Shown here: positions 1 through 9,005 of the stretch, one piece after another | Layout of the letters: each line of letters opens with the position of its first letter | How positions within the stretch are numbered: position 1 is the stretch's first letter | DNA from: Arthrobacter sp. ISL-65 | GTDB taxonomy: Bacteria; Actinomycetota; Actinomycetes; Actinomycetales; Micrococcaceae | NCBI RefSeq assembly: GCF_018613795.1 | Contig: NZ_JAGGPN010000038.1 | Coordinates: forward strand, 186,001 to 250,000 | Direction: 5' to 3' | Length of the DNA: 64,000 nt | The notes under the pieces: model-generated | The model's database searches: none | What the model saw: the letters and a program-made list of their open reading frames with translations, nothing else | What the model was told of the DNA's origin: nothing | Position numbers and translations under genes: made by a program

Positions 1-717
1 GGCGACGGCGGAGCCTGCCTTGGCAGGTTTGCCCTGCGTTGGGGAGCTCGGAGTTGGCGTGGTTTGCGTTCCTGCCCCCTTGCGCTGGGCAGCCACGGCC
101 GCAGCCAGCGAACCGTGCCGGGTGATGCCCGCCCGGAGGCCCGGGGCCACCATATCGACGTCGAGCAGTCCGGGGTCAGCCGAATGCACGCCGCCCACCA
201 CAGGTTCCACCAGCCGCTCGAGGACCCGTCGTCCCATCCGGGCCCGCACCAGCGCGGAGACGCTGGAAACCTCGGCGGTGGTCCCCACGGAGGCGGGCAG
301 CAGCTTGTCCAGCGAGGCGCGCAGCGAGCCGCCCAGGCCCAGCGAGCGGCGGACCTCCGGGTCCCACGGATTGGCCGGGATGCCCAGAACACCGGTCTTG
401 GGAAGTTCACGGGGGCCGCCCGGCAGCTGCACCCAGGCGCCGCCGGGCCGCGGGGCAACAATATGCCCGCCCAGCCCCAGTTCAGCGGCCAGGTCAGCCA
501 CAGCGGTGGAACGGGTGGCGAAGGACTCGGCCCCGCTGTCCAGGGTCAGCCCGGCCACGTCATGCCTGCCGACGCAGCCTCCCCAGGCTTCGGCAGCTTC
601 CAGCACCGTGGTGCGGAGGCCCGCCCGGGCCAGTTCCCGGGCGGCCAGGAGCCCGGAGATGCCGCCGCCCACCACCAGTGCCGTGCGTCCGGCAACCGGA
701 GGACTGCCCGCAGCCAC
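1..717 (-). CDS. hemG: Protoporphyrinogen/coproporphyrinogen III oxidase, N-terminal part (cut by window edge)
   Basis: FAD-dependent oxidation of the porphyrinogen in haem synthesis. In Gram-positive actinobacteria this HemY/CgoX type normally acts on coproporphyrinogen III; that assignment is family knowledge. The 239 codons visible start at a GTG and open with a Rossmann dinucleotide-binding segment (VVGGGISGLLAARELARAG near residues 14-32) followed by the VLEA stretch and GG, as in flavin amine oxidases. The start lies 5 bases after the hemE stop, so the two are probably one operon transcribed leftwards. The C-terminal FAD-binding half is outside the window. The frame is open all the way to base 1. 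Confidence 0.85.
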   Translation of the reverse strand, partial: MAAGSPPVAGRTALVVGGGISGLLAARELARAGLRTTVLEAAEAWGGCVGRHDVAGLTLDSGAESFATRSTAVADLAAELGLGGHIVAPRPGGAWVQLPGGPRELPKTGVLGIPANPWDPEVRRSLGLGGSLRASLDKLLPASVGTTAEVSSVSALVRARMGRRVLERLVEPVVGGVHSADPGLLDVDMVAPGLRAGITRHGSLAAAVAAQRKGAGTQTTPTPSSPTQGKPAKAGSAVA

Positions 718-722
718 GGCCT

Positions 723-1817
723 CTACTCCGGAGAGATGGAGTGGATGAGTTCGACGACGCGAGTCAGGACGTCCGGGTCCGTCTCCGGCGGCACGCCATG
801 GCCGAGGTTCAGCACGTGGCCGGGGGCCGCAGCACCCGATGCGATGACCTCGCGGACGTGCGCCTCAAGGACCTCCCACGGGGCGGACAGGAGTGCCGGA
901 TCGATGTTGCCCTGCAGCGGGACGGTGCCGCCCAGCCTGCGGTTGGCCTCGTCCAGCGGCAGCCGGTAGTCCACGCCTACGACGTCAACACCGACGTCGC
1001 GCATGGCCACCAGAAGCTCCGAGGTGCCGGTGCCGAAGTGAATCAGCGGGGCGGCCAGGTCGCGGACGTGGTCCAGGGCGCGGGACGAGGCTGCGGCGAC
1101 GAAGCGGGTGTAGTCGGCCAGGCCGAGGGAGCCCGCCCACGAGTCAAACAGCTGGCCCGCGGAGGCGCCCGCCTCCAGCTGGGCGCGCAGGAACAGGCCG
1201 GAGGCATCCGCGGCCCAGTTGGCCAGCGCCGTCCACGTCTCGGGGTCAGCGTGCATCATGGTGCGCGGGCCAAGGTGGTCCCGGGAGGGCCGGCCCTCCA
1301 CCATGTAGGCGGCCAGTGTGAAAGGCGCGCCGGCGAAGCCGATGAGCGGGGTCTTGCCGAGCTGATCCACCGTCATCCGGACGGCTTCCCGGATGGGTTC
1401 CAGCGACTCCTCAGTGAGGCGGGGCAATGCGGCGACGTCGGCGGCGGTCCGCACGGGCTTGTCCAGGACCGGCCCGACGCCGGGCACGATGTCAACGCCG
1501 ACGCCGGCCAGCTTCAGGGGAATGACAATGTCAGAGAAGAAGATGCCCGCATCAACGTCGTGCCGGCGCACCGGCTGCAGGGTGATTTCCGAGGCCAGTT
1601 CGGGGCGCAGGCAGGAATCCAGCATGGCAACGCCCTCGCGGACCTTCAGGTATTCCGGCAGGGAACGCCCCGCCTGGCGCATGAACCACACCGGGCGGCG
1701 GCTTGGCTTGCCGCCGCGGTACGCCGTAATAAGCGGAGAGTCAGCAGTGCGTCCGTCGCGAAGCGGATGGCCTGCGTCGAGTCCGGTACCGGCGGGTGTT
1801 ACAGCGCTAGAAGTCAT
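723..1817 (-). CDS. hemE: Uroporphyrinogen III decarboxylase
   Basis: Removes four acetate carboxyls from uroporphyrinogen III to give coproporphyrinogen III, cytoplasmic. The 364-residue product is normal length for HemE. It has the signature WFMRQAGRSLPEY (substrate-binding Arg residues), the FSDI segment with the catalytic Asp, and the GFAGAPFTLAAYMVEG motif. The ATG at 1817 was preferred over the upstream in-frame start at 1913 because family members begin shortly before the HPL-RDGR segment and an AAAGG lies just before it. It is followed at once by hemG and is divergent from hemA, so a haem gene group sits around the 1818-1974 spacer. Confidence 0.95.
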   Translation of the reverse strand: MTSSAVTPAGTGLDAGHPLRDGRTADSPLITAYRGGKPSRRPVWFMRQAGRSLPEYLKVREGVAMLDSCLRPELASEITLQPVRRHDVDAGIFFSDIVIPLKLAGVGVDIVPGVGPVLDKPVRTAADVAALPRLTEESLEPIREAVRMTVDQLGKTPLIGFAGAPFTLAAYMVEGRPSRDHLGPRTMMHADPETWTALANWAADASGLFLRAQLEAGASAGQLFDSWAGSLGLADYTRFVAAASSRALDHVRDLAAPLIHFGTGTSELLVAMRDVGVDVVGVDYRLPLDEANRRLGGTVPLQGNIDPALLSAPWEVLEAHVREVIASGAAAPGHVLNLGHGVPPETDPDVLTRVVELIHSISPE

Positions 1818-1934
1818 GCCTTTGATTGTGCCCAAAATCGCCCCTAAAAGATAACGACAGGCTGTCACCCGCGGCAGTCCCACTAAGGGGTGGCAGGAAT
1901 CACAGGCCCGCAAACCGGGTATCCGGATAAAGGG

Positions 1935-1965
1935 TTGTTCTACGCGCCTGCGAAAAAGCTATGAT
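1935..1965 (+). promoter_or_regulatory. Candidate hemA promoter
   Basis: TTGTTC at 1935-1940 and TATGAT at 1960-1965, with a 19-base spacer, lie just before the hemA GTG at 1975. The predicted transcript would begin within a few bases of the start codon. The spacer is slightly long, so the -35 assignment is weak. Confidence 0.35.
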
Positions 1966-1974
1966 TGTCGTGCT

Positions 1975-3360
1975 GTGGTTCTTTTCTCATTGGTGGCTAC
2001 ACACGCCGACATCGACCTCGAAACCGTTGCTCAGCTAAGCAACGGTTCCTCTGGCATTGCCACGTCCGCCCTCGCCGGTTCGCCGGCGGTCAAGGGCGCG
2101 GTGGTCCTTGCCACCTGCAACCGCTACGAAATCTACGGCGAGGCGCCGCACGCCGACGACGTCGAGGCCGCACGCGCCGCCCTGGTCGGCCAGATCAGCG
2201 ATTCGAGCGGGCTGAGCGAGCAGCTGGTGTCCCGGTCATTCAGCACCCGCACCGGCCCCGAGGTCACCGAGCACCTCTTTGCCGTGAGCTCCGGACTCGA
2301 CTCCGCCGTCGTAGGCGAACGTGAAATTGCCGGGCAGGTGCGCCGGGCCCTGATCACGGCCCAGCATGAGGGCACCGCCAGCGCGGGGCTGGTCCGCCTG
2401 TTCCAAGCCGCCTCCAAGACCGCCAAGGATGTCGGCGCGCAGACAGCCCTGGGCTCCCGCGGGCTGTCCATTGTCTCGGTGGCACTCGACCTCGCCACCG
2501 ATCTTTCCGAAGAGACCGACTGGTCGAAGAAGAAGGTCGTGGTGTTCGGCACCGGCGCCTACGCCGGCGCCACCATGGCCCTGCTCCGCGAACGCGGCTG
2601 CCGTGACATCGCGGTGTTCTCGTCGTCAGGGCGCGCAGCCACATTCGTGGCAACGCGCGGCGGGACCGCCCTCGACGGCGACACCCTGCACGCGGCCGTC
2701 GCCGCCGCCGACGTCATGATCGGCTGCAGCGGCTCGGACACGAGGGTGGAAGCCGCCGAGCTCGCCCAGGTCCGCGCCGGATCCGCCCAGCCGCTGATCG
2801 CCATCGATCTGGCACTCACCCACGATTTTGATCCCGCGGTCGGAGAGCTCGACGGCGTGGAGCTGCTGACGCTGGAGTCCGTGCGGCTCGCAGCGCCCCA
2901 GGAGCAGGCGGAGTCCCTCGCGCAGGCCAGCGGCATGGTTTCCGGCGCTGCCCAGGCGTTTGAACAGGAACGTGAAGCACGCTCCGTGGATTCGGCCATT
3001 GTGGCCCTCCGCCGCCACACCATGAACGTGCTCGACGCGGAAATGGAAAAGGTGCGCGCCCGCCACGGCTGCACCGCCGCCGCCGAAGAAGTGGAGTTTG
3101 CGCTGCGCCGCATGGTGAAGCAGTTGCTCCACGTCCCCACCGTGCGCGCCCGGGAGCTGGCGTCCAACGGCCAGCAGGACGACTACGTCGCTGCGCTGGA
3201 AACCCTGTATGGCATCACCGTGGAGCAGCCGGCTGCCGCGTCCAAGGCCGAGTGCCCCGTGGACCACAGCGGCGTCGCTGCGGGCAGCCTGTCGAATACC
3301 GGTCCCCTGCAGGGCTCCGCCGATCTGCAGGACATCGACGCACGCAGGAACTCCGCCTAA
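1975..3360 (+). CDS. hemA: Glutamyl-tRNA reductase
   Basis: NADPH-dependent reduction of glutamyl-tRNA to glutamate-1-semialdehyde, first committed step of the C5 haem pathway. The catalytic Cys is visible in VLATCNRYE at about residue 48. A second conserved block reads [13 protein letters not shown](I) and is followed by QVRRAL. The NADP-binding segment [12 protein letters not shown] lies around residue 187. The C-terminal helical dimerisation region includes [20 protein letters not shown]. At 461 residues it is within the family range, with a short acidic, Ser-rich tail containing [12 protein letters not shown]. No strong Shine-Dalgarno sequence precedes the GTG start, which fits a leaderless or near-leaderless message. 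Confidence 0.95.
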   Translation: MVLFSLVATHADIDLETVAQLSNGSSGIATSALAGSPAVKGAVVLATCNRYEIYGEAPHADDVEAARAALVGQISDSSGLSEQLVSRSFSTRTGPEVTEHLFAVSSGLDSAVVGEREIAGQVRRALITAQHEGTASAGLVRLFQAASKTAKDVGAQTALGSRGLSIVSVALDLATDLSEETDWSKKKVVVFGTGAYAGATMALLRERGCRDIAVFSSSGRAATFVATRGGTALDGDTLHAAVAAADVMIGCSGSDTRVEAAELAQVRAGSAQPLIAIDLALTHDFDPAVGELDGVELLTLESVRLAAPQEQAESLAQASGMVSGAAQAFEQEREARSVDSAIVALRRHTMNVLDAEMEKVRARHGCTAAAEEVEFALRRMVKQLLHVPTVRARELASNGQQDDYVAALETLYGITVEQPAAASKAECPVDHSGVAAGSLSNTGPLQGSADLQDIDARRNSA

Positions 3361-3456
3361 CCTGCATATGTTCTGACAAACAGAACCCCACAAGCTTTCC
3401 ATAGGTTCTCCGCGCAGCATTGAAGTTGCCCGTGAAAACCATATTGGGGAGCCATC

Positions 3457-4143
3457 ATGAATTTTTCTTCGCCGGCCTCTGCCGTGCCGCCCCTGAGCCG
3501 CCGGCAATTTGGACTTATTGTGGGCGGTGGAGCGCTCCTGCTGGTGGGCGGTGGGACGTACGGCATCGTTTCCCGCAGCAGACCCGGCGGCGGAGCCGGA
3601 CTCTTCACAACCTTCGGCACACTTTCCCTCGTCGACGCCGGACGCCTGGCCAGGCTTGATGCACAGGGGCAGCCTGCAGCCACGCCGCTCGCCTCGGCCG
3701 TATCGCAGGTCACGGACGGAACGCGCAGGGCCGCTGCAGCAGGCCAGCCCGGAATCCAGCGCGTTTCCAGCCGCCGGGGTGCCGCGGTGGACGACCACCA
3801 CGGCGACCCCCTCCTGGACTTCGACTGGCCGCAGCCCGGAAACTTCACGTGGGGCGACGTCGTCGTGCTCGAAGTGGCACTCACCAATGTCCGGCCCGAG
3901 CCGGTCCTGTTCAGCCCGGGACAACTGCGCCTCAAGCTGCTGCCCTCCGGCATCACGGTAGCCCCACAGGACGCCGACCGCGGCCACGGCACAATTGCCG
4001 CCGGTGCCACCGAAAAGGTCTGGATCAGTTACCTGGCCCCGCACGATTCGGTGGCCATGGAAATCGAGTACACAGGGCTGGAGGACGATGCCCCGCAGGC
4101 CCTTGCGCTTCCGCTGCTGACGGTCGCCAAGGCATCCTTATGA
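3457..4143 (+). CDS. Membrane-anchored exported protein coupled to a multicopper oxidase
   Basis: 228 residues, function unknown. The N terminus has an SRRQFG motif followed by a hydrophobic stretch (LIVGGGALLLVGGGTYGIV), which resembles a twin-arginine-type signal or anchor although only one RR is followed by Q-F. The exported part holds a predicted beta-rich domain (DFDWPQPGNFTWGDVVVLEV... VEIEYTGLEDD-like) resembling an extracellular Ig or cupredoxin-like fold; this is inference. GGGGAG precedes the ATG by 7 bases. Its stop overlaps the ATG of the oxidase (ATGA at 4140-4143), so the two are translationally coupled and probably act together at the cell surface. Confidence 0.7.
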   Translation: MNFSSPASAVPPLSRRQFGLIVGGGALLLVGGGTYGIVSRSRPGGGAGLFTTFGTLSLVDAGRLARLDAQGQPAATPLASAVSQVTDGTRRAAAAGQPGIQRVSSRRGAAVDDHHGDPLLDFDWPQPGNFTWGDVVVLEVALTNVRPEPVLFSPGQLRLKLLPSGITVAPQDADRGHGTIAAGATEKVWISYLAPHDSVAMEIEYTGLEDDAPQALALPLLTVAKASL

Positions 4144-6356
4144 GCCCGCTGGACCTGCACGTCAACGACGGATACCTTCCGATGGTGGACGGAACGCTCG
4201 TCTACCACCGGGGCTACGGCGACCGGCCGACTGCGGTCAAGGACCCCAAGCCCAGCCTTTTCGTGAGCCCCCGGGTGTTCCGGCGCAACGGCTCCGTCGT
4301 GGCAAGCCGGACCTATCCACTTAGCGCCGCGGTCCCGCCCAAGGGACGGCCGGCCCCGGCGGCCAAGGATCCGGCCAATCCGGGCCAGTTCCTCGTCCAC
4401 CGCGCCCGCTGGGCCAGCTTCTTCCCCGATAGGACGCTCATCGCCGAGACCGGGAGCACCATCAGCATTCGGGTGACCAATCATCTGGCCCAGGACCACG
4501 CACTCCAGTTCCTGCATGCAGGCGCAGCAAACGTTCACGTCGGCACCGGCGCCATCAAACCGGGCCAGACCAAGACCCTGACCTTCAAGGCGCCCGCGGA
4601 AGGCACCTACCTGTACTGCGACCCCGGGGCCGACCCGGCCGATCCGACAGCAGACCCGGTCCAGCGGACGCTGGGCCTCTTCGGCGCCCTGCTGGTGGTC
4701 AATCCGGACTCCAGCCCCGCTACTTTACCCCTCAACGGACGCAGCGGTTCCAGTCCTTGGCAGTTTCCACGGATGAGGCGCTCAACCGGACGCGGAGGAG
4801 GACACGCTGATGTCCGGCTCAGCCCGGGAGGTCGATGTCCGCAATTTCAGCCTGAGTGCGGCAGCCGGAACGGTCCGCACCGGCCAGTTCATGCGATTCA
4901 TCGACGCCGGCGTGGTCCACCACCAGCTCCATTTCCACGGTAATCATCTCTGGACGGTGCGCCGTAACGGCGAGAATTCCCCCGCGCACGGGGCAGGGTG
5001 GACGCCGACGGCCACGTAGTCCTCCAGCAGTGGGAGGACGTTGTCGAAATGCACCCGCTGGACCGGAAGGACTCCATGCTGCCGGTGCGGCGTCCTCCGG
5101 AGACCATCGACCAGGTGTGGAACGCCCGGAACAGCGACTGGGGTTACCCCATGCACTGCCACGCGGAACCGTCGCAGGTGGCGCGCGGCGGCATGTATCC
5201 CGGCGGCCTGGTGGGCCACTGGACCGTTGCGGCCCCCGGCCCGGTCAATGCCACGCCGCAGCCTGAGCTCTTCCGCAGCCAGGCGGACTTCAGCTCACAC
5301 CAGATGCATGAGGGAAGCCCAAAGACCGAGTTCCCACTGAAACCCGATGTCGCCCATGAATTCAAGTTTTTCAACCAGAAAATGAAGTTCGACGATGGCG
5401 GCGAGTTCGAGATGTGGACGTTCGAGACCGAGAACTCGGGCCGGATCTTCCCCGCTCCCCTGCTGCGCCTCACGGAGGGGCAACTGTTCCACGGCACCAT
5501 CCGTCCCAGCAAGAGGGTTCATACCCTGCACTGGCACGGAATGGAGCCTGACCCAAGGAACGATGGCGTGGGCCACACCTCCTTTGAGGTATCCGGCTCA
5601 TACACGTACCAGTGGCGCCCTGACCGGGGCCAGCCGGGGAACCCTAACGCCGGGGCATCCGGAACGTATTTCTACCACTGCCACGTCAACACCACGTTGC
5701 ACGTGCAGATGGGCATGTTCGGCCCGCTGATCATTGACCCGCCGGTACACAAGGACTATCCCGTGACCAAGGGAGCGCGGCGGGCGTTCGTCGACGGCCC
5801 GGAGTACGACGTTGACACCGAGACCATCCTGGTCCCGTATTCCGTGGACCCGCGTTGGCATGAACTCAACCACGCCGCCGGGCTCTCGGGCGACGACGCC
5901 GGCCTGGACAAGTTCGAGCCCAAGCACTTCTACCTGCTCGGCGGCGAACTGGCTCCTGTGCCCACGGCAGAGGGCCCGATCCACCTGACGCGCATCAGGG
6001 CCCGGATGTCCAACGGGGGCACGGTCAAGCCCACGCTGCTGCGGCTGCTGAACGCCAACTATTTCCCGGTGAATGCCTATTTCACGGACGCGGCAGGAAA
6101 ACGAGTTGCCATGGCGGAGCTGATCGCCCATGACGGCCGGCCGTTCCGGGACACTTCAAACCCCAATGCGCCGGCCCGGCCGATCTCCGCCACCAGCCCT
6201 ATGCGCGCCAGCCTCATCAACTTCGGTGCGGCGGAACGGTACGACATGCTCCTGCGCCCGCCGGCGGCCGGTGATTACAAGCTCACCGTCGACCTGCTGG
6301 ACTGGATCACCGGCAAGGTCCTCCATTCCCGGCAGATCCCGGTCATCGCGCGGTGA
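4140..6356 (+). pseudogene. Multicopper oxidase, reading frame broken three times
   Basis: Large cupredoxin-type oxidase of about 740 codons. Copper ligand motifs are intact: HHQLHFHGNHLW, YPMHCHAEPSQ, LHWHGMEPD and YFYHCHVNTTLHVQMGMFG. The frame runs from the ATG at 4140 to about 4718, then needs three shifts, each equal to one missing base, to reach the last frame, which is open to 6356. The best-fitting places are C runs at 4715-4718, 4786-4787 and 4979-4983; inserting one C in each restores continuous oxidase-like sequence. The net loss is 3 bases. Either a recent pseudogene or homopolymer sequencing errors; coding bias is otherwise undisturbed. It is coupled to the upstream anchored protein by ATGA. 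No signal peptide is seen in its own N terminus. Confidence 0.8.
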
Positions 6357-6388
6357 CGTTGGCGGAAACCGCGGTGAGGAAGGCTGAG

Positions 6389-7588
6389 TCAGTAGACCGG
6401 CTTCTGCGGCTCAACGTCGCGCACCCAGGCGAGGATGCCGCCGTCGAGATGGCTGACACGCTGGTAGCCCGCCTTCCGGGCGGCGGCCAGCACGGCGGCG
6501 GACCGCGTCCCGGCCTTGCAGTGGAACACGATGTCCTTGTCCTGCGGCAGCTCGCCCCACGCCTCGCCGGAGAGGATCCGCCCCTGCGGGATCAGTACGG
6601 AGCCGTCGATCCGGACAATGTCGTACTCCCCCGACTCACGCACGTCCACGAGGTCGAAGTCCTTCAGCCCGGCCTGCCGCGAGGCCAGCATCGTGGCCAG
6701 CTGCGTTGCCGTCACGGTGTGCTCGGTGTCGGTTGTCTCCGTCGGGGCGACGCCGCAGAAGGCCTCGTAGTCGGTGAGCTCCGTGATCCGCGGGGCATCC
6801 GGGTCCTTGGACACCCTGATCTCGCGCCAGCTGCCGCCCAGGGCGTCGTACAGCGCCACGCGGCCCAGCAGGGAACGCCCGACGCCGGTAATCAGCTTGA
6901 CGGCCTCCGTCACCATCAGCGATCCGACGGCCGCGCACAGCATTCCGAACACGCCTCCCTCCCCGCACGACGGCACGGAACCGGCCGGCGGCGCCTCCGG
7001 ATAGAGGTCCCGGTAGGTGGGGCCGTGCTGCTCCCAGAACACGCTGACCTGCCCGTCGAAGCGGAAGATGGACCCCCACACGTAGGGCTTGCCGAGGATC
7101 GCGGCGGCGTCGTTCACCAGGTAGCGCGTGGCGAAGTTGTCGGCCCCGTCCAGGATGAGGTCGTAACCGGCGAAAAGCTCCAGGGCGTTGGAGGCATCCA
7201 GCCTGACGTCGTGCAGGCGGACCTCCACCAGCGGGTTCAGCTCGGCAATCGCGTCCCGGGCGGATTCGATCTTGGGCCGGCCCACGTCCCGCACACCGTG
7301 GATGATCTGCCGCTGCAGGTTGCTCAGGTCCACGACGTCGTCGTCGATGATCCCGATGGTTCCCACGCCGGCTGCGGCAAGGTAGAGCAGCGCCGGCGAG
7401 CCCAGGCCGCCCGCGCCGATGACCAGTACTCGCGCGTTCTTCAGCCGGCGTTGGCCGAGTGCGGCGATTTCGGGAATGATGAGGTGCCGGGAATACCGCT
7501 CCACCTCTTCGGTGGAGAGCCCGGCCGCGGGATCGACGAGGGGGCCCGGGAACGTGCGGACTGTATTTGCCGTGGACGGAGAAGCCAT
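6389..7588 (-). CDS. moeZ: Adenylyltransferase/sulfurtransferase MoeZ (ThiF-rhodanese fusion)
   Basis: E1-like enzyme that adenylates the C-terminal Gly-Gly of sulphur carrier proteins and then transfers sulphur to them (MoaD or CysO-type partners in actinobacteria). The ThiF/MoeB domain covers roughly residues 20-260, with the nucleotide-binding GAGGLGSPALLYLAAAGVG and the DGADNFATRYLVND segment. A rhodanese domain covers about 290-399 with active-site loop CKAGTRS. 399 residues, the standard MoeZ length. The ATG at 7588 begins MASPS. It is convergent with the multicopper oxidase and divergent from the TetR gene. ThiS, encoded 4.6 kb away, ends in GG and lacks a nearby ThiF, so it could be an extra client; that is inference. 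Confidence 0.92.
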   Translation of the reverse strand: MASPSTANTVRTFPGPLVDPAAGLSTEEVERYSRHLIIPEIAALGQRRLKNARVLVIGAGGLGSPALLYLAAAGVGTIGIIDDDVVDLSNLQRQIIHGVRDVGRPKIESARDAIAELNPLVEVRLHDVRLDASNALELFAGYDLILDGADNFATRYLVNDAAAILGKPYVWGSIFRFDGQVSVFWEQHGPTYRDLYPEAPPAGSVPSCGEGGVFGMLCAAVGSLMVTEAVKLITGVGRSLLGRVALYDALGGSWREIRVSKDPDAPRITELTDYEAFCGVAPTETTDTEHTVTATQLATMLASRQAGLKDFDLVDVRESGEYDIVRIDGSVLIPQGRILSGEAWGELPQDKDIVFHCKAGTRSAAVLAAARKAGYQRVSHLDGGILAWVRDVEPQKPVY

Positions 7589-7624
7589 ACTTCAATGTAT
7601 GCCTGAAGATACCGCGCGGTCATA

Positions 7625-7638
7625 TTACCCCCGGGTAA
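7625..7638. promoter_or_regulatory. Inverted repeat between moeZ and TetR gene, candidate operator
   Basis: TTACCC-CC-GGGTAA is an exact 6-bp inverted repeat with a 2-base centre, 34 bases before the GTG of the TetR gene and in the divergent spacer with moeZ. Position and symmetry suit a TetR-type autoregulatory site. Binding is not shown. Confidence 0.4.
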
Positions 7639-7672
7639 AGTGAAGTTAACTGCAAAGGAAAGAAGGCCAACA

Positions 7673-8341
7673 GTGGTTCATCATGCACCGGTTGATCGAA
7701 CTCAGGCCGCGCAATCCAATGCCGGCCCGGTCCGCGCCTCCGGCCAGCGTTCTGCCAGGCTGCCGCGCGACGAGCGCCGGGCCCAGCTGCTGGCCGCAGC
7801 CCAGGAAGTTTTTGTCGCCAACGGATACCACGGCGCCGCGATGGACGAGATCGCGGAAACGGCCCATGTCAGCAAGCCTGTGCTCTACCAGCACTTCCCG
7901 TCGAAGCGTGAGCTGTACCTAGCCCTGCTCGACAGCCATCTCGAGGCACTGACCGAGCTCATGCTCGGAGCAATGAGCTCCACCACGGACAACAAGGAGC
8001 GCGTGCAGGCCGTCATGCGTGCCTATTTCCGTTTCATTGACAGCGACGACCAGGCACACCGGCTGGTGTTCGAATCCGACCTGATCAACGACGCCGACGT
8101 CAGCTCGCGCCTGGAGACGTTCAACAAGACCTTCGCCGACGCCATAGCGCGGATCATCGCCGAGGACACCAAGCTCCCCCTGCTGGAGGCCCAGCTGCTG
8201 GGACGTGGGCTTGCGGGCATGGCCCAAGTCAGCGCGCGCTACTGGCTCGAAACGGACGGGAACCTCGACCTCGATGTGGCCAGCGACCTGATTTACCGTT
8301 TAGCTTGGCGCGGAATCTCTCGCTTCCCCAAAGAGACCTAG
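7673..8341 (+). CDS. TetR/AcrR family transcriptional regulator
   Basis: 222 residues. The N-terminal helix-turn-helix is clear: RRAQLLAAAQEVFVANGYHGAAMDEIAETAHVSKPVLYQHFPSKRELYLALL, followed by an all-helical ligand or dimer domain. The GTG at 7673 was chosen over the upstream in-frame GTG at 7640 because AAGGAAAGAAGG lies just before it. Gene order moeZ-TetR-DUF3107 matches what I recall for M. tuberculosis Rv3206c-Rv3208A, which supports orthology with Rv3208. The ligand is unknown. An inverted repeat at 7625-7638 is a possible operator for itself and moeZ. Confidence 0.9.
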   Translation: MVHHAPVDRTQAAQSNAGPVRASGQRSARLPRDERRAQLLAAAQEVFVANGYHGAAMDEIAETAHVSKPVLYQHFPSKRELYLALLDSHLEALTELMLGAMSSTTDNKERVQAVMRAYFRFIDSDDQAHRLVFESDLINDADVSSRLETFNKTFADAIARIIAEDTKLPLLEAQLLGRGLAGMAQVSARYWLETDGNLDLDVASDLIYRLAWRGISRFPKET

Positions 8342-8397
8342 ACTACAACTGAAACTACCTTTGAAATTTCAACCTTGACTGGCTGGGAGGCCTTGCT

Positions 8398-8622
8398 GTG
8401 GAAGTAAAGATCGGCATTCAGAACGTCGGCCGTGAAATTGTGCTGGAATCGGCTCAGGATGCTGACGCTGTGGCCAAAGTAGTGGCCGAGGCCATCGCCA
8501 AGGGCAGCGAGCTGCGCCTGAACGACGAGAAGGGCCGTCAAATCATCATCCCGGCAAACGTCCTCGGCTACGTCGAAATCGGCGCAGAGGAAGTGCGCCG
8601 GGTCGGCTTCGGCGCACTGTAG
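8398..8622 (+). CDS. DUF3107 family small protein
   Basis: 74 residues matching the actinobacterial DUF3107 family (M. tuberculosis Rv3208A/TB9.4 type). The sequence starts EVKIGIQNVGREIVLESAQ and has the conserved end IPANVLGYVEIGAEEVRRVGFG. GTG start after CTGGGAGG, spacing about 6. Biochemical role unknown; the family is small, soluble and usually next to the TetR gene, as here (56-base gap), suggesting co-transcription. Confidence 0.9.
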   Translation: MEVKIGIQNVGREIVLESAQDADAVAKVVAEAIAKGSELRLNDEKGRQIIIPANVLGYVEIGAEEVRRVGFGAL

Positions 8623-8630
8623 GCCGAGCA

Positions 8631-8933
8631 GTGCTGTCCCTCGTGATCGTGGTCCTGGTAACTGCTGCTGCCGGGTTCATCGTCTGGGCCAACGACCGGC
8701 GACACGCCAAGTACGGCATCCTCGTGCCGGCAGGCACCGCTGCTGCGGTGGGCATGCTCACCTGGATCATTTGTATCTCGGCGGGGCTGGGCTATCAGCC
8801 GGGCCTGACGTGGCTGCCGTGGATCCTTCCCATGGCGGCCGGGACGGCTGCTGCCCTGGCAGTGGCGGTCTACTTGGGCCGGGCGCGCGCCAGGCAGGAC
8901 ACCCAGCGGCTGACGGCAGCGCTGAAAATCTAG
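8631..8933 (+). CDS. Small membrane protein, uncharacterised
   Basis: 100 residues with three hydrophobic segments: about residues 2-20 (LSLVIVVLVTAAAGFIVWA), 30-55, and 60-85. A short basic C-terminal tail (RARARQDTQRLTAALKI) is likely cytoplasmic. The GTG start is 8 bases after the DUF3107 stop, so it is probably the last gene of that operon. No family recognised beyond similar small Arthrobacter membrane proteins. The hairpin sequence at 8972-9002 follows the stop and could end transcription. Confidence 0.7.
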   Translation: MLSLVIVVLVTAAAGFIVWANDRRHAKYGILVPAGTAAAVGMLTWIICISAGLGYQPGLTWLPWILPMAAGTAAALAVAVYLGRARARQDTQRLTAALKI

Positions 8934-8966
8934 CCTCTGCAGGATCTGGCTGGCGCCACGCCCGGA

Positions 8967-9005
8967 CATCAGTGACCACCACCCAAGCGGGTGCGTGGTC
9001 ACTGT
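8967..9005. repeat. Left copy of a 39-bp hairpin repeat (fragment of the VOC coding sequence)
   Basis: Nearly identical, in the same orientation, to 10774-10812, differing in four adjacent bases at the loop. It folds as GTGACCAC and CACCC pairing with GGGTG and GTGGTCAC around an AAGC loop with one bulged C. Read on the minus strand it encodes DSDHAPAWVVVTD, against NSDHAPNWVVVTD in the intact VOC gene, so it looks like a detached scrap of that gene. It lies 34 bases after the membrane-protein stop. Confidence 0.75.

Noticed and set aside
4810-5019. Short ORF read as a separate cupredoxin gene
   Set aside because: It is one of the shifted frames of the multicopper oxidase and continues its sequence on both sides.
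7640-7672. Upstream start for the TetR gene
   Set aside because: A strong AAGGAAAGAAGG lies after it and before the GTG at 7673.
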